DNA of 64,000 bases, from positions 2,046,001 to 2,110,000 of the forward strand of contig CBDBPL010000007.1 in assembly GCA_965208685.1 (NCBI GenBank), written 5' to 3'. This stretch comes from JAJEFO01 sp965208685 (lineage in GTDB: Bacteria > Pseudomonadota > Alphaproteobacteria > Rhodobacterales > Rhodobacteraceae). Positions 44,060 through 52,698 of this stretch are shown piece after piece. Under the pieces are notes generated by a model. The model had not been told where the DNA came from. It made no database searches and saw nothing but the letters and a program-made list of their open reading frames with translations. A program made the translations under genes and the position numbers. Positions within the stretch are counted from its first letter, which is position 1; the number at the start of each line of letters is the position of its first letter.

Positions 44060-44463
44060 TCGCCTGCCTCCGCGTCGGGCTTCATTGCCGCGTTCGCCAG
44101 TTCCATCGCCCTCGACATGGCGGGAACGCCGCAAAAGACGCCCATCACAGCGATTGTCTCCGCGATTTCCTGCTTCGTGGCCCCTGCCTCGATGGCGTGG
44201 CGCACGGTCAGCCGGATCTGGGGTTCTGCCTGGGCACCGAGCATTGTCAGCGCACCCAGGGTCAAGAGCAGCTTCGTCTTCGCGTCCAGCCCGTCGGGAT
44301 TGAAGGTCTTTCCCATCACCGCTTCCATCGCCTCCTTGGGCATCGTCGGCCACAACGACTCGAAGGCCGAAGGAGAGAAGGACTCGAGCGCGGGATTGAT
44401 CGACCTTGCCCAGTCCCGGCTCATCGAGAGCATCGCCTCGAAAGGATTGTTCTGATCACTCAT
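44056..44463 (-). CDS. Carboxymuconolactone decarboxylase/AhpD-like protein inside the nuo cluster
   Basis: A 135-residue helical protein with the CMD domain: LDAKTKLLLTLGALTMLGAQAEPQIRLTVRHAIEAGATKQEIAETIAV (about 60-105, read across) and a single Cys in MGVFCGVPAMSRAM. The CxxC pair of active AhpD peroxidase partners is absent, so a redox role through that pair is unlikely. It overlaps nuoI and nuoJ by four bases on each side and is therefore co-translated with complex I. I recall such a gene at this position in Rhodobacterales, but its function is not known to me. Confidence 0.85.
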   Translation of the reverse strand: MSDQNNPFEAMLSMSRDWARSINPALESFSPSAFESLWPTMPKEAMEAVMGKTFNPDGLDAKTKLLLTLGALTMLGAQAEPQIRLTVRHAIEAGATKQEIAETIAVMGVFCGVPAMSRAMELANAAMKPDAEAGE

Positions 44464-44954
44464 CGGTAGGGTGCGTCCATTTCCAGGTTGCGGGCAATCT
44501 CCGCCTCCCATCGCTCGCCGTTCTCCAGGAGCTTCTCCTTGGTGTAGAAGAGTTCTTCCCGGGTCTCCGTGGCGAACTCGAAATTCGGGCCCTCGACGAT
44601 GGCGTCCACGGGACAGGCCTCCTCGCAGAATCCGCAGTAGATGCACTTCGTCATGTCAATGTCGTAGCGCGTGGTGCGGCGGCTGCCGTCTTCCCGGGGC
44701 TCGGCGTCGATCGTGATGGCCTGCGCCGGACAGATCGCCTCGCAAAGCTTGCAAGCGATGCATCGCTCTTCCCCGTTCGGATAGCGCCGCAACGCGTGCT
44801 CGCCGCGAAAGCGCGGCGAAAGCGGGCCTTTCTCGTGAGGGTAGTTTACCGTGGCCTTGCCTGAGACGAAGTATTTCATGCCCAGGCCGAATCCCTTGAT
44901 GAAGTCCCAGAGCAGGAAATACTTGCCCGCACGGTTCCAGTCGATCTGCGCCAT
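44460..44954 (-). CDS. nuoI: NADH-quinone oxidoreductase subunit I
   Basis: Ferredoxin-like subunit that holds clusters N6a and N6b of complex I, 164 residues. Two four-cysteine motifs are clear: CIACKLCEAICP and CIYCGFCEEACP. The N-terminus MAQIDWNRAGKYFLLWDFIKG is typical of alphaproteobacterial NuoI, which supports ATG 44954. Located between nuoH and the CMD-like gene. Confidence 0.96.
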   Translation of the reverse strand: MAQIDWNRAGKYFLLWDFIKGFGLGMKYFVSGKATVNYPHEKGPLSPRFRGEHALRRYPNGEERCIACKLCEAICPAQAITIDAEPREDGSRRTTRYDIDMTKCIYCGFCEEACPVDAIVEGPNFEFATETREELFYTKEKLLENGERWEAEIARNLEMDAPYR

Positions 44955-45012
44955 CAGGACACCTCCGATCTGACCAAGTCCTGTTCGGACATGATGTTCC
45001 GGGGCCTCGCCA

Positions 45013-46050
45013 TCAGCCCCCCATCGCCCAGCGGGCATACGCACCGCCGAGGAGCTCGAACTTCGCCAGGAAGGCGACAATCACCACCCAGGCCAGCGAC
45101 AGGGGCAGGAAGACCTTCCATCCCAGCCGCATCAACTGATCGTAGCGGTAGCGTGGAACGATGGCCTTCACCATCGCGAACATGAAGAAGAAGAACGCCA
45201 TCTTGGCGACCATCCACGGCGGTCCGTCCGGCAGGAACGGCACGGGGCTCAGCCAGCCGCCGAAAAAGAGCAGTGACGTCAAGGCGCACATCAGGAAGAT
45301 CGTTATGTACTCGCCGGCCATGAACAGGAGAAACGGCGTCGACGAGTATTCGACCTGGTAGCCCGCCACGAGTTCGGATTCCGCCTCCGGCAGGTCGAAG
45401 GGCGGACGATTGGTCTCCGCGAGGGCGCTGACGAAGAACAGGACCAGCATCGGGAAGTGCGCCAGCCAGTACCAGCTGAAGATTCCGAAGCTTCCGTCCT
45501 GGGCGCGAACGATGTCGCCCAGGTTCATGGACCCGGTGGTGAGGATCACACCGATGATGATCAGGCCAATCGAGACTTCGTAGGAGATCATCTGCGCCGC
45601 CGAGCGCAGGGAACCGAGAAACGGGTATTTCGAGTTCGACGCCCATCCGCCCATGATCACGCCGTACACTTCCAGCGACGACACCGCGAAGATGTACAGG
45701 ACAGCGATGTTCAGGTCCGCCACGACCCACGTGTCGTCGAACGGGATCACGGCCCAGGCCATGATGGCCAGGACAAACGAGATCAACGGCGCCAGCACGA
45801 AGAGAGTCCGGTCGGCCCCGGCAGGGATCACGACCTCCTTGACGACATACTTCAGCGCATCCGCAACCGTCTGGAAGAGACCCCACGGTCCGACCACGTT
45901 GGGACCGCGCCGCATCTGGACGGCAGCCCAGATCTTCCTGTCTCCGTAGACCAGGAACAGGAGGCTGATCATCACGAAGGCCACGATCAGGAGCACCTGC
46001 ACGATCACGATGGCAAGCGTGCCCAGCGGTGTAGTCAGGAACTCAGCCAT
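45013..46050 (-). CDS. nuoH: NADH-quinone oxidoreductase subunit H
   Basis: Membrane subunit that forms much of the quinone channel of complex I, 345 residues and about eight helices. Conserved loops include YGDRKIWAAVQMRRGPNVVGPWG, the acidic loop ETNRPPFDLPEAESELVAG and the end YDQLMRLGWKVFLPLSL. It follows nuoG after 108 bases. Confidence 0.96.
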   Translation of the reverse strand: MAEFLTTPLGTLAIVIVQVLLIVAFVMISLLFLVYGDRKIWAAVQMRRGPNVVGPWGLFQTVADALKYVVKEVVIPAGADRTLFVLAPLISFVLAIMAWAVIPFDDTWVVADLNIAVLYIFAVSSLEVYGVIMGGWASNSKYPFLGSLRSAAQMISYEVSIGLIIIGVILTTGSMNLGDIVRAQDGSFGIFSWYWLAHFPMLVLFFVSALAETNRPPFDLPEAESELVAGYQVEYSSTPFLLFMAGEYITIFLMCALTSLLFFGGWLSPVPFLPDGPPWMVAKMAFFFFMFAMVKAIVPRYRYDQLMRLGWKVFLPLSLAWVVIVAFLAKFELLGGAYARWAMGG

Positions 46051-46158
46051 TCGCCTTCTTGTCTCTCAGTCTCGAGCCCTTGCTCCGGGCCGTTCTAATC
46101 CCGTTTCGGCGGCAAGCGCCAGCCCCCGGGGAGGCACCTGCCGGACACGTCGGCCACT

Positions 46159-48189
46159 CTACTCGGCCGCCAGCTTCCCTGTCGTCCTGGCACGCGCGCG
46201 CGCCTGCAGATCACCCATCAGGGGAGACGCGCGCAATACCGGGTTGACCAGGAAGTGATCGACGACCGCGGTCCCGAATTCCGTTTGAATTTCGCCCTCG
46301 TTGTCGCTCGCCCGGGCAACCTGCCACGCGTTCTCGGGCACCTGATCGATGCCTTCCAGATGCGGCACTTCCTCGATCAGCCGCCGCCGCAGCCCTGCAA
46401 GTGTGTCATATGGCAGAGGCGCGCCGAGTTCCGCGGAAAGCGCGCGCAGGATCGCCCAGTTTTCCTTCGCTTCTCCCGGCGGAAATCCGGCCTTCATGGC
46501 AAGTTGCGGACGGCCCTCCGTGTTGACGAAGAGCCCGTTCTCCTCAGTCCAGGCTGCCGCGGGCAGGATGATGTCGGCCCTGTGCGCGCCCCGGTCTCCG
46601 TGACTGCCTTGATAGATGACCGTCGGCCCGTCCGAAACGTCCACCTCGTCGGCTCCCAGGCTGAAGACAACCGACGCGCCTTCGAGAGCGGCGCTCACGC
46701 CGCCGTCAACGGCGGCGCCGACATCCAGGGCGCCGACCCGGGATGCCGCCGTATGCAGCACCAGGAATCCCGACTCGGTGGCTTCCGCATATCGCATCGC
46801 GTCGCGGAGTGCATGCGCCCCTCCGGAACCGGCCAGCGCACCCATGCCAATGATGACGACCGTCTCCTTTCCGCGCGCGTGGTCGGGACCCATGTCAAGG
46901 AGCCTGACGAGCGCGTCGCGATCCGTGCCGAGATGGGCGTAGTCGTAAGTCAGGTCCACCGCCTCTCCCACGAGCCCGATCCGCGCACCGCGTGTCCACG
47001 CCTTGCGAATGCGCGCGTTCAGGACCGGTGCCTCGGCGCGCGGATTGGTGCCGATCAACATGACGGCTTCAGCGCGCTCGATGTCCTCAATCAGCGCCGT
47101 GCCCACGTAGGCCGAACGATTGTTCGCCGGCAATTCCGCTCCGTCGGTCCGGCACTCGACGACCCCGCCCTGCCCTTCAAGCAGTTCCTTCAGCGCAAAG
47201 GCGGCCTCCACCGGGACCAAGTCGCCCACGAGCCCGGCCACCTTGCCCTTGTCCCCAAGGGCTCTCGCCGCAGCGGACAGCGCTTCGGCCCATTCCACCG
47301 GCACGAGCTTGCCCTCGCGGCGCAGATACGGCCTGTCGAGCCTTTGCCGCCGCAGGCCGTCCCAGGCATATCGTGACCTGTCGGACAGCCATTCCTCGTT
47401 CACGCCGTCATGGTTTCGGGGCAGGATCCGCATGACCTCGCGCCCCTTGGCATCCACGCGGATGTTCGATCCCAGCGCATCCATCACGTCCACGGACTCC
47501 GTCCTGGTCAGTTCCCAGGGCCGTGCAGTGAAGGCGTACGGCTTGCTGGTCAGTGCGCCAACGGGGCAAAGATCGACGATGTTGCCCTGCAACTCGCTGT
47601 CGAGCATCCGGCCGAGGTAGCTCGTGATCTCCGCGTCTTCGCCACGCCCGGTCTGCCCAAGCTCGGGAATTCCCGCCACTTCCGTGATGAACCGGACGCA
47701 GCGCGTGCAGGAAATGCAGCGGGTCATGGCGGTACCGACAAGCGGCCCCAGATCCAGATCCTGAACAGCGCGCTTCGGTTCGCGGAAACGCGAGAATTCG
47801 ACCCCGTAGGCCATTGCCTGGTCCTGCAGGTCGCACTCGCCGCCCTGGTCGCAGATCGGGCAGTCAAGCGGATGGTTGATCAGCAGGAACTCCATGACGC
47901 CCTCGCGGGCCTCCTTGACCATCGGGCTGTTTGTCCGCACGATCGGCGGCTGCCCTTCTGGCCCCGGCCGCAGGTCACGAACCTGCATCGCGCAGGATGC
48001 TGCCGGCTTTGGCGGCCCGCCCACGACCTCGACCAGGCACATCCGGCAATTGCCGGCGATCGACAATCGCTCATGATAGCAGAATCGCGGGATCTCGATC
48101 CCCGCCTGTTCGCAGGCCTGGATGATCGTCAGGTCCGAATCGACCTCGATCTCCGTGTCGTCGATGATGAGCTTTCTGGGTTCGGACAT
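46159..48189 (-). CDS. nuoG: NADH-quinone oxidoreductase subunit G
   Basis: Iron-sulfur subunit of the peripheral arm of complex I, 676 residues. The [2Fe-2S] N1b ligands lie in the region CYHERLSIAGNCRMC, the His/Cys motif is CPICDQGGECDLQD, and N4/N5 ligands are in RCISCTRCVRF with CPVGALTSKPYAF. The molybdopterin-oxidoreductase-like C-terminal domain is degenerate, as usual. It is the second gene of the block that starts with the DUF5333-like gene; nuoF lies 12.7 kb away, which is abnormal. Confidence 0.96.
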   Translation of the reverse strand: MSEPRKLIIDDTEIEVDSDLTIIQACEQAGIEIPRFCYHERLSIAGNCRMCLVEVVGGPPKPAASCAMQVRDLRPGPEGQPPIVRTNSPMVKEAREGVMEFLLINHPLDCPICDQGGECDLQDQAMAYGVEFSRFREPKRAVQDLDLGPLVGTAMTRCISCTRCVRFITEVAGIPELGQTGRGEDAEITSYLGRMLDSELQGNIVDLCPVGALTSKPYAFTARPWELTRTESVDVMDALGSNIRVDAKGREVMRILPRNHDGVNEEWLSDRSRYAWDGLRRQRLDRPYLRREGKLVPVEWAEALSAAARALGDKGKVAGLVGDLVPVEAAFALKELLEGQGGVVECRTDGAELPANNRSAYVGTALIEDIERAEAVMLIGTNPRAEAPVLNARIRKAWTRGARIGLVGEAVDLTYDYAHLGTDRDALVRLLDMGPDHARGKETVVIIGMGALAGSGGAHALRDAMRYAEATESGFLVLHTAASRVGALDVGAAVDGGVSAALEGASVVFSLGADEVDVSDGPTVIYQGSHGDRGAHRADIILPAAAWTEENGLFVNTEGRPQLAMKAGFPPGEAKENWAILRALSAELGAPLPYDTLAGLRRRLIEEVPHLEGIDQVPENAWQVARASDNEGEIQTEFGTAVVDHFLVNPVLRASPLMGDLQARARARTTGKLAAE

Positions 48190-48233
48190 GAACTCCGGTT
48201 CCTCAGGGTTCCGCCGCCCATGAATGGCAGACG

Positions 48234-48632
48234 CTACCTTGCGCGCAGAAGCCGTCCTGCAACGCTACCCTTGGCTATTTCTTCGTGGCCAACAGTGCAA
48301 TAGCCTTCCGGCGTTCCTGGCGTCGCACCCCGCCTTGCCAGATCGGCGCGGATTCGTGCCCTCAGCTTCTCCTTTTCCGCCTTGTTTTCCACGAATTCAT
48401 CGATTTCCGCTTCCGAGTATCCCGACTTCCGGGCATAGCGCTCGATTGAGTTCAGGAATCTCCATGCCCGGAACACCCGTGCGTCGATCACCGCACAGTT
48501 CCTGCGCACTTCATCCGCCAATCCAAGCGAATAGAAAGCGCTGACGACGGGCGGATTCTCATGGAGAGGCTGACGCGCCAAGGTCGGGTTGGCGACGCAA
48601 ATCAGCAGGAAGATTCCCAGGGCTCTCAGCAT
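48234..48632 (-). CDS. DUF5333-like secreted protein of the nuo cluster
   Basis: A 132-residue protein with a cleavable signal peptide (ICVANPTLA, about residue 19) and two cysteines in the mature part (RNCAVIDARV, GYCTVGHEE). The mature sequence is helical and charged (SIERYARKSGYSEAEIDEFVENKAEKEKL, read across). It resembles the DUF5333 family that I associate with rhodobacterial nuo operons between nuoF and nuoG. Function unknown. Here it leads the nuoG-N block, so the DNA before it (48633-48807) should contain that block's promoter. Confidence 0.7.
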   Translation of the reverse strand: MLRALGIFLLICVANPTLARQPLHENPPVVSAFYSLGLADEVRRNCAVIDARVFRAWRFLNSIERYARKSGYSEAEIDEFVENKAEKEKLRARIRADLARRGATPGTPEGYCTVGHEEIAKGSVAGRLLRAR

Positions 48633-48807
48633 CTGCCAGTCCGTTTGAGCATCACGACGGGCGGGAATGCGGCCCGACGCGTGGAAAGATAGTCATCGCT
48701 GTTCGATTCTGCGAGAGGGCGGTGGACATCTTGCCCGGGTCAACCGCGCAGCCGGGCAACAACGCCCCTTCGACACCGGCCGCGACGGGACCGCCTGATC
48801 TCGCAGT

Positions 48808-49161
48808 TCAGCGAATCGTGCAGCGCCCGGAAAACACCATGAAGTCGCCGTCACGGGCAAATGCCCAGTCTCCTGAGGCAGGGTCTATCACCCAGTCCAC
48901 GTCCGATCCGCCGTAAGACTCAAGGCAATGCCGCGTTGCCGGCATGCGTGCAGACTCCCGCACCGCGCCCACCGATGTCTCGCTGGCCGTCACGCTGACT
49001 GTGAAACTCCGCGGTTCTTCCGCTCGCGAGAGGATTGCACGATACGGCAGTCCGGCATTCGAGCCGTCGTCGCCGAAAAGTCCGCCGAACCATCCGTTGT
49101 TTCCGCAGCCAGCAATGGACAAGGCCACTGCCACGACAGGAAAATACTTTACAAATTTCAT
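48808..49161 (-). CDS. Small predicted lipoprotein of unknown function
   Basis: A 117-residue product with a lipoprotein signal: MKFVKYFPVVAVALSIAGC, lipidated Cys19. The mature domain has a strand-rich core (YRAILSRAEEPRSFTVSV) and two conserved-looking cysteines (ATRHCLESYGGSDVDWVID and FSGRCTI). I recall similar small lipoproteins in Rhodobacteraceae but cannot name a function. Same strand as the nuoG block and 175 bases upstream of it, so a promoter for it might read on into nuoG. Confidence 0.65.
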   Translation of the reverse strand: MKFVKYFPVVAVALSIAGCGNNGWFGGLFGDDGSNAGLPYRAILSRAEEPRSFTVSVTASETSVGAVRESARMPATRHCLESYGGSDVDWVIDPASGDWAFARDGDFMVFSGRCTIR

Positions 49162-49529
49162 AACGCTCGTCCTTGCCAGCCTCTTTCTGTCCATACGTCA
49201 AAGACCACGGCAATTGAAGCCTTTCCAACGGGATTGACATACGCGACCAACCATCAGTCAGCCGTAATCCGTTCCGCGTCCTGCCCCGACAACCCGGCGA
49301 CATGTGGTTCGGGAACACCTTGGGACGCGCCGGGACGACCCGAATGGCTCCAAGTCCGTGCATGTCCAGCCACCGCAAGACATGCAAGGAAACACGACCG
49401 TCAACATTTCACGGAGATCGTGACGGGTCGCGTAGCTGGTCCGGTGATCTTCCATCCGTCAACACTTGTGCGACGCCTTTCCTTTGCCAGGCTCATGCCT
49501 GTTCCCAGATCGTTGCTCTTCAAGAGGGA
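49162..49529. other. Intergenic DNA at the nuoG-proximal end of the sugar-acid block
   Basis: The 368 bases between the divergent lipoprotein and cytochrome-b-like genes hold no supportable gene. A frame continuous with the cytochrome-like gene is open but has no membrane-protein character, so the missing N-terminal half of that protein is not simply hidden here. Confidence 0.35.
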
Positions 49530-49904
49530 ATGATGCTGCCCGTAGCCGATGACGCGAGAGAAACCCTAAAGGTCGCCTTGAATCGAAGCACGGAGGGCCT
49601 GCAGCCGGCAAAGTATGACGCATTCCAGAAATCCTGTCATTGGACCGCCGCAGTCACCGTACTTGCGACGGTGGTGACCGGGGTGATCATGCTGGCCATG
49701 ATCGCCACCACCTTCAGGAAGCGTGATCCCTCGCTTCTCCCCGAACCCGTCTGGGGCGTGACTTATATCATTCAAGGGCTGGGAGCGATGCTGCTCCTGT
49801 TCCTGGCCATACTGCACATCTGTTTTTCACGTATTCCCAGTCACTGCACCTACCTGGCTTCGATAATTCTGGGCCATGGCCCTGAACTCGCGCGAAAGGA
49901 CTAA
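49530..49904 (+). CDS. Cytochrome b561/FdhI-like membrane protein, probably truncated
   Basis: A 124-residue protein with two hydrophobic helices. YDAFQKSCHWTAAVTVLATVVTGVIML and WGVTYIIQGLGAMLLLFLAILHICF (each read across) resemble the helices of di-haem cytochrome b subunits of formate dehydrogenase type, in which His residues bind haem. Such subunits normally have four helices; here only two remain, and the usual His before GxGA is Gln (IIQGLGA). It is probably a fragment or a degraded gene. It stands alone, upstream of a 324-base gap; no dehydrogenase partner is present. Confidence 0.5.
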   Translation: MMLPVADDARETLKVALNRSTEGLQPAKYDAFQKSCHWTAAVTVLATVVTGVIMLAMIATTFRKRDPSLLPEPVWGVTYIIQGLGAMLLLFLAILHICFSRIPSHCTYLASIILGHGPELARKD

Positions 49905-50228
49905 CAGCCATGCTTGATGATGCTGCCGCCGCCCAACGACCGGCTAAACGGGGGCCAAGAGGGCCACGCCAGGAGCCTTGTTTCGCGTTGATCGAGATCG
50001 ACGCGCCTGTCATCGAGCCGCCGGAAAGACGGCACGACCTTTTGCTGCGGCCTTCCGGAACTCGACCGCAACCTTACGCGCCAGGCGAGCCAGGATATCC
50101 GGCTTCCCGGACATGCACGGACAGGGTCTTGCGGCGGAGCTGACAGGACGACAAAGAACGGCGCTCAGGTTCAGTGCGGGTCACCGCATTTCGGGAAGTT
50201 GGACGACAGCCCCGATCACGTCCAGACT
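49905..50228. other. Intergenic gap after the cytochrome-b-like gene
   Basis: About 320 bases between the convergent cytochrome-b-like and SMP-30 genes. A frame of 77 codons begins five bases after the stop but is Arg/Pro-rich without a recognisable fold, so I do not call it. No clear terminator hairpin with a T-run was found. Confidence 0.35.
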
Positions 50229-51128
50229 TCACGGGTGCTGGCACCCTCTTCGGTTCAGCGTGACACGATAGACTGAAGTGGTCGCCGTAATGTAGAGTTG
50301 GTGCTTTGCGCGTCCGCCGAAACAGACATTCGAGACCAGTTCGGGCACCAGGATCTTGCCCAGAAGAACGCCGTTCGGGGAAATGCAGTGGACGCCGTCG
50401 GCAGCGGAGGACCAGAGATTCCCGTCGACGTCGATACGCAGTCCGTCGGCACAACCCGGATCGATCACGTGAAATACGTCACCGCCAGCCAACCTGTCGT
50501 CAGAGCCAACGTCAAAGACCCGGATGTGCTGTGGATCATCGCTGAACATGCGTCCGGTATCGGCCATGTACAGCCGAGATTCGTCAGGCGAAAAAGCCAG
50601 GCCGTTGGGGCAATTTGCATCAGTCACCATCGCGTCCATGTTTCCCGTGGCCGGGTCGACGCGGTAAAGGTTGCAAGAAAGTTCCTGCTCCGCTGCATAG
50701 CCCTCGTAGTCGGTCATGATCCCGTAGTGCGGGTCCGTGAACCAGATCGTGCCGTCGGACTTCACCACCACATCGTTGGGTGAATTGAGCCGCTTGCCCT
50801 CGAAGCAGTCCGCAATGACCGTGATCTTTCCGTCATGTTCGGTCCGTGTCACCCGTCGGGTGCCGTGTTCGCACGAGACCAGCCGACCCTCGCGGTCGCG
50901 CGTGTGACCGTTGCTGTAGTTCGACGGTTGTCGGTAAGTGGTGACGCCACTGCCCGGAGTCCAGCGCATGATGCGATCGTTCGGGATGTCGGAAAACAGC
51001 AGACAGCCCGCATCGCCGAACCAGACCGGCCCCTCGACCCAGTCGAACCCGGTGGCAAGCTGCTTGACCGGAGCGTTGCCCAGAACATAGCTGGCAAATT
51101 CGGGGCTGCGGGATTCATGGAAGGACAT
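50229..51128 (-). CDS. SMP-30/gluconolactonase family protein
   Basis: A six-bladed beta-propeller lactonase of 299 residues that opens sugar-acid lactones such as gluconolactone. Family motifs: WVEGPVWFGDAGCLLFSDIP near the N-terminus with the metal-binding Glu, then NSPNDVVVKSDGTIWFTDPHYG with the Asn ligand, SPDESRLYMADT, and PGCADGLRIDVDGNLWSS with the Asp ligand. It is divergent from the GlcG-like gene; a candidate LacI operator lies 30 bases before its start. It fits the sugar-acid route of this block. Confidence 0.9.
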   Translation of the reverse strand: MSFHESRSPEFASYVLGNAPVKQLATGFDWVEGPVWFGDAGCLLFSDIPNDRIMRWTPGSGVTTYRQPSNYSNGHTRDREGRLVSCEHGTRRVTRTEHDGKITVIADCFEGKRLNSPNDVVVKSDGTIWFTDPHYGIMTDYEGYAAEQELSCNLYRVDPATGNMDAMVTDANCPNGLAFSPDESRLYMADTGRMFSDDPQHIRVFDVGSDDRLAGGDVFHVIDPGCADGLRIDVDGNLWSSAADGVHCISPNGVLLGKILVPELVSNVCFGGRAKHQLYITATTSVYRVTLNRRGCQHP

Positions 51129-51157
51129 TTTGCGGCTCCAAGCTTTTCAGGCGTGGC

Positions 51158-51171
51158 TGTTATCGATACCA
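51158..51171. promoter_or_regulatory. Candidate LacI-type operator, site 1
   Basis: TGTTATCGATACCA matches the palindrome TGTTATCGATAACA at 13 of 14 positions. It lies in the 88-base region between the divergent SMP-30 and GlcG-like genes and could repress both. Two better copies occur at 53670 and 60591. Confidence 0.65.
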
Positions 51172-51216
51172 TTCGAAAGCGTCAATGAACTGCAACCTAA
51201 CAGGGGAGACCGGTCA

Positions 51217-51657
51217 ATGGAATTCACTGCATGCGCGCGCATTCTGAACCATCGCGCCACCTTGAAAATGCTGGGCGCCGCGGTGGAGGCGGCCGAGGCC
51301 GTCGGTCAGCCGCAATGCATCGTGATCGTGGATGCCAGCGGTGAACTGCTCGGCGAGATTCGGATGACCGGCTCGAAGTTTCTCAGCCGGAGGTCGGCAC
51401 GAGCGAAGGCGCGGACGGCGGCCTCGATCGGCGCCCCAAGCACAGCGGTCCCCGAAGCGGCGCGGCCGCATATCGCTGCGGCCACCGGTGGCGAGGTCAC
51501 CGGGCTCGCCGGCGGCTTGCCGATCCGGATTGACGGCGAGCTTCTTGGCGGGATCGGCGTCGGGTCCGGCTCGCCTGAGCAGGACTTGACGGTTGTGCGA
51601 GCGGCGCTGGCAGCAATTGGCGCAGACGAGGACGAATCGCCGAAACGCGATCGGTGA
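51217..51657 (+). CDS. GlcG/HbpS-like (DUF336) protein
   Basis: A 146-residue alpha/beta protein of the GlcG/HbpS family: MLGAAVEAAEAVGQPQCIVIVDASGELLGEIRM near the start, KARTAASIGAPS in the middle and GGLPIRIDGELLGGIGVGSGSPEQDL near the end (each read across). Some members bind haem or cobalamin; many sit in sugar-acid and glycolate operons without a known catalytic role. ATG 51217 follows AGGGGAG. It ends four bases before the convergent idnD stop. Confidence 0.82.
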   Translation: MEFTACARILNHRATLKMLGAAVEAAEAVGQPQCIVIVDASGELLGEIRMTGSKFLSRRSARAKARTAASIGAPSTAVPEAARPHIAAATGGEVTGLAGGLPIRIDGELLGGIGVGSGSPEQDLTVVRAALAAIGADEDESPKRDR

Positions 51658-51661
51658 CCGT

Positions 51662-52690
51662 TCAGAACGCGATCTGCACCTTCACGGACTGGCTCCGGTC
51701 GGAGGCGAGCTGAAACCCGCTTTCCGAGTCATCAAGTTCCACGGTGTGAGTGATCAGCGGTTTGACATCAATCAGGCTCTTCTGCATCAGTTCGACGCCT
51801 GTGAAAAACTCTTCGTGGAAACGGAACGAGCCTCTGAACTGAATTTCCTTCGTTGTCATGGTCTGGACCGGGATCTGCATGTCGCCGCCGAGCCCTAGCT
51901 GCACCACGATCCCGCCAGGGCGCAGTGCCGCGATTCCACCGGCCAGCGCCTGCGCAACACCGGTGCACTCGAAGAGCACGTCGAAATACCCCTTGTTTGC
52001 TTCGTAGGCGGCCATGCGTTCCGGCGTCTGGTCGACATTCACGGCGCTGTCGGCGCCGTTCTGCCTGGCTATACGCAGGGTAAAGTCCGAGAGATCTGTT
52101 GCCACGATCTCTGCCGCACCCGACCGTCGGGCAATGAGGACGCACAAGAGTCCGATCGGCCCGCAGCCGGTTACAAGCACGCGCCTGCCCAGGAGGTCGC
52201 CGGCCCTGCGAGCAGCGTGCAGGCAGACGGCCAGTGGTTCGGCCGCCGCGGCCTCACCGGCGGACAGCCCGTCGGCAGGGGCACATTGCGTGGCGTCTGC
52301 CACCAACACCTCCCGGAACGCGCCCTGGATGTGCGGGAACGGCATTGCCGAACCGTAGAACCGCATGTTGAGACACTGGTTGTATTTTGACTCACGACAA
52401 TAGGCGCAGTCCTGGCAGGGGCGCGATGGCGACACCGCTACCAATTGTCCGACTCGCAGACCGGTCACGCCCTCCCCAAGGCGGGTGACGTGCCCGGCAA
52501 CTTCGTGGCCCAGGACCATTGGCTCCTTCAGCCGAACGGATCCGAAGCCGCCGTGATTGTAGTAGTGAAGGTCGGATCCGCAGATGCCGCCGGCGGACAG
52601 GCGAATCTCCACCTGGCCCGCGCCGGGTTCCTCGGACGGCCCGTCCTCAATCCGAAGATCCTTTGCTGAGTGAATGACGACAGACTTCAT
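51662..52690 (-). CDS. L-idonate 5-dehydrogenase-like zinc alcohol dehydrogenase
   Basis: A medium-chain zinc dehydrogenase of 342 residues. Catalytic zinc ligands: Cys in GGICGSDLHYYNHGGFG and His-Glu in LGHEVAGHV; structural zinc: the four cysteines of CQDCAYCRESKYNQC; NAD(P) site GCGPIGLL. The segment SDLHYYNHGGFGSVRLKEPM is characteristic of IdnD, which oxidises L-idonate to 5-ketogluconate; close relatives use other polyols. It follows the 2-hydroxyacid dehydrogenase by eight bases in one operon, and an IdnO-like gene starts divergently, which supports the idonate assignment. Confidence 0.85.
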   Translation of the reverse strand: MKSVVIHSAKDLRIEDGPSEEPGAGQVEIRLSAGGICGSDLHYYNHGGFGSVRLKEPMVLGHEVAGHVTRLGEGVTGLRVGQLVAVSPSRPCQDCAYCRESKYNQCLNMRFYGSAMPFPHIQGAFREVLVADATQCAPADGLSAGEAAAAEPLAVCLHAARRAGDLLGRRVLVTGCGPIGLLCVLIARRSGAAEIVATDLSDFTLRIARQNGADSAVNVDQTPERMAAYEANKGYFDVLFECTGVAQALAGGIAALRPGGIVVQLGLGGDMQIPVQTMTTKEIQFRGSFRFHEEFFTGVELMQKSLIDVKPLITHTVELDDSESGFQLASDRSQSVKVQIAF

Positions 52691-52698
52691 GAAGACAC

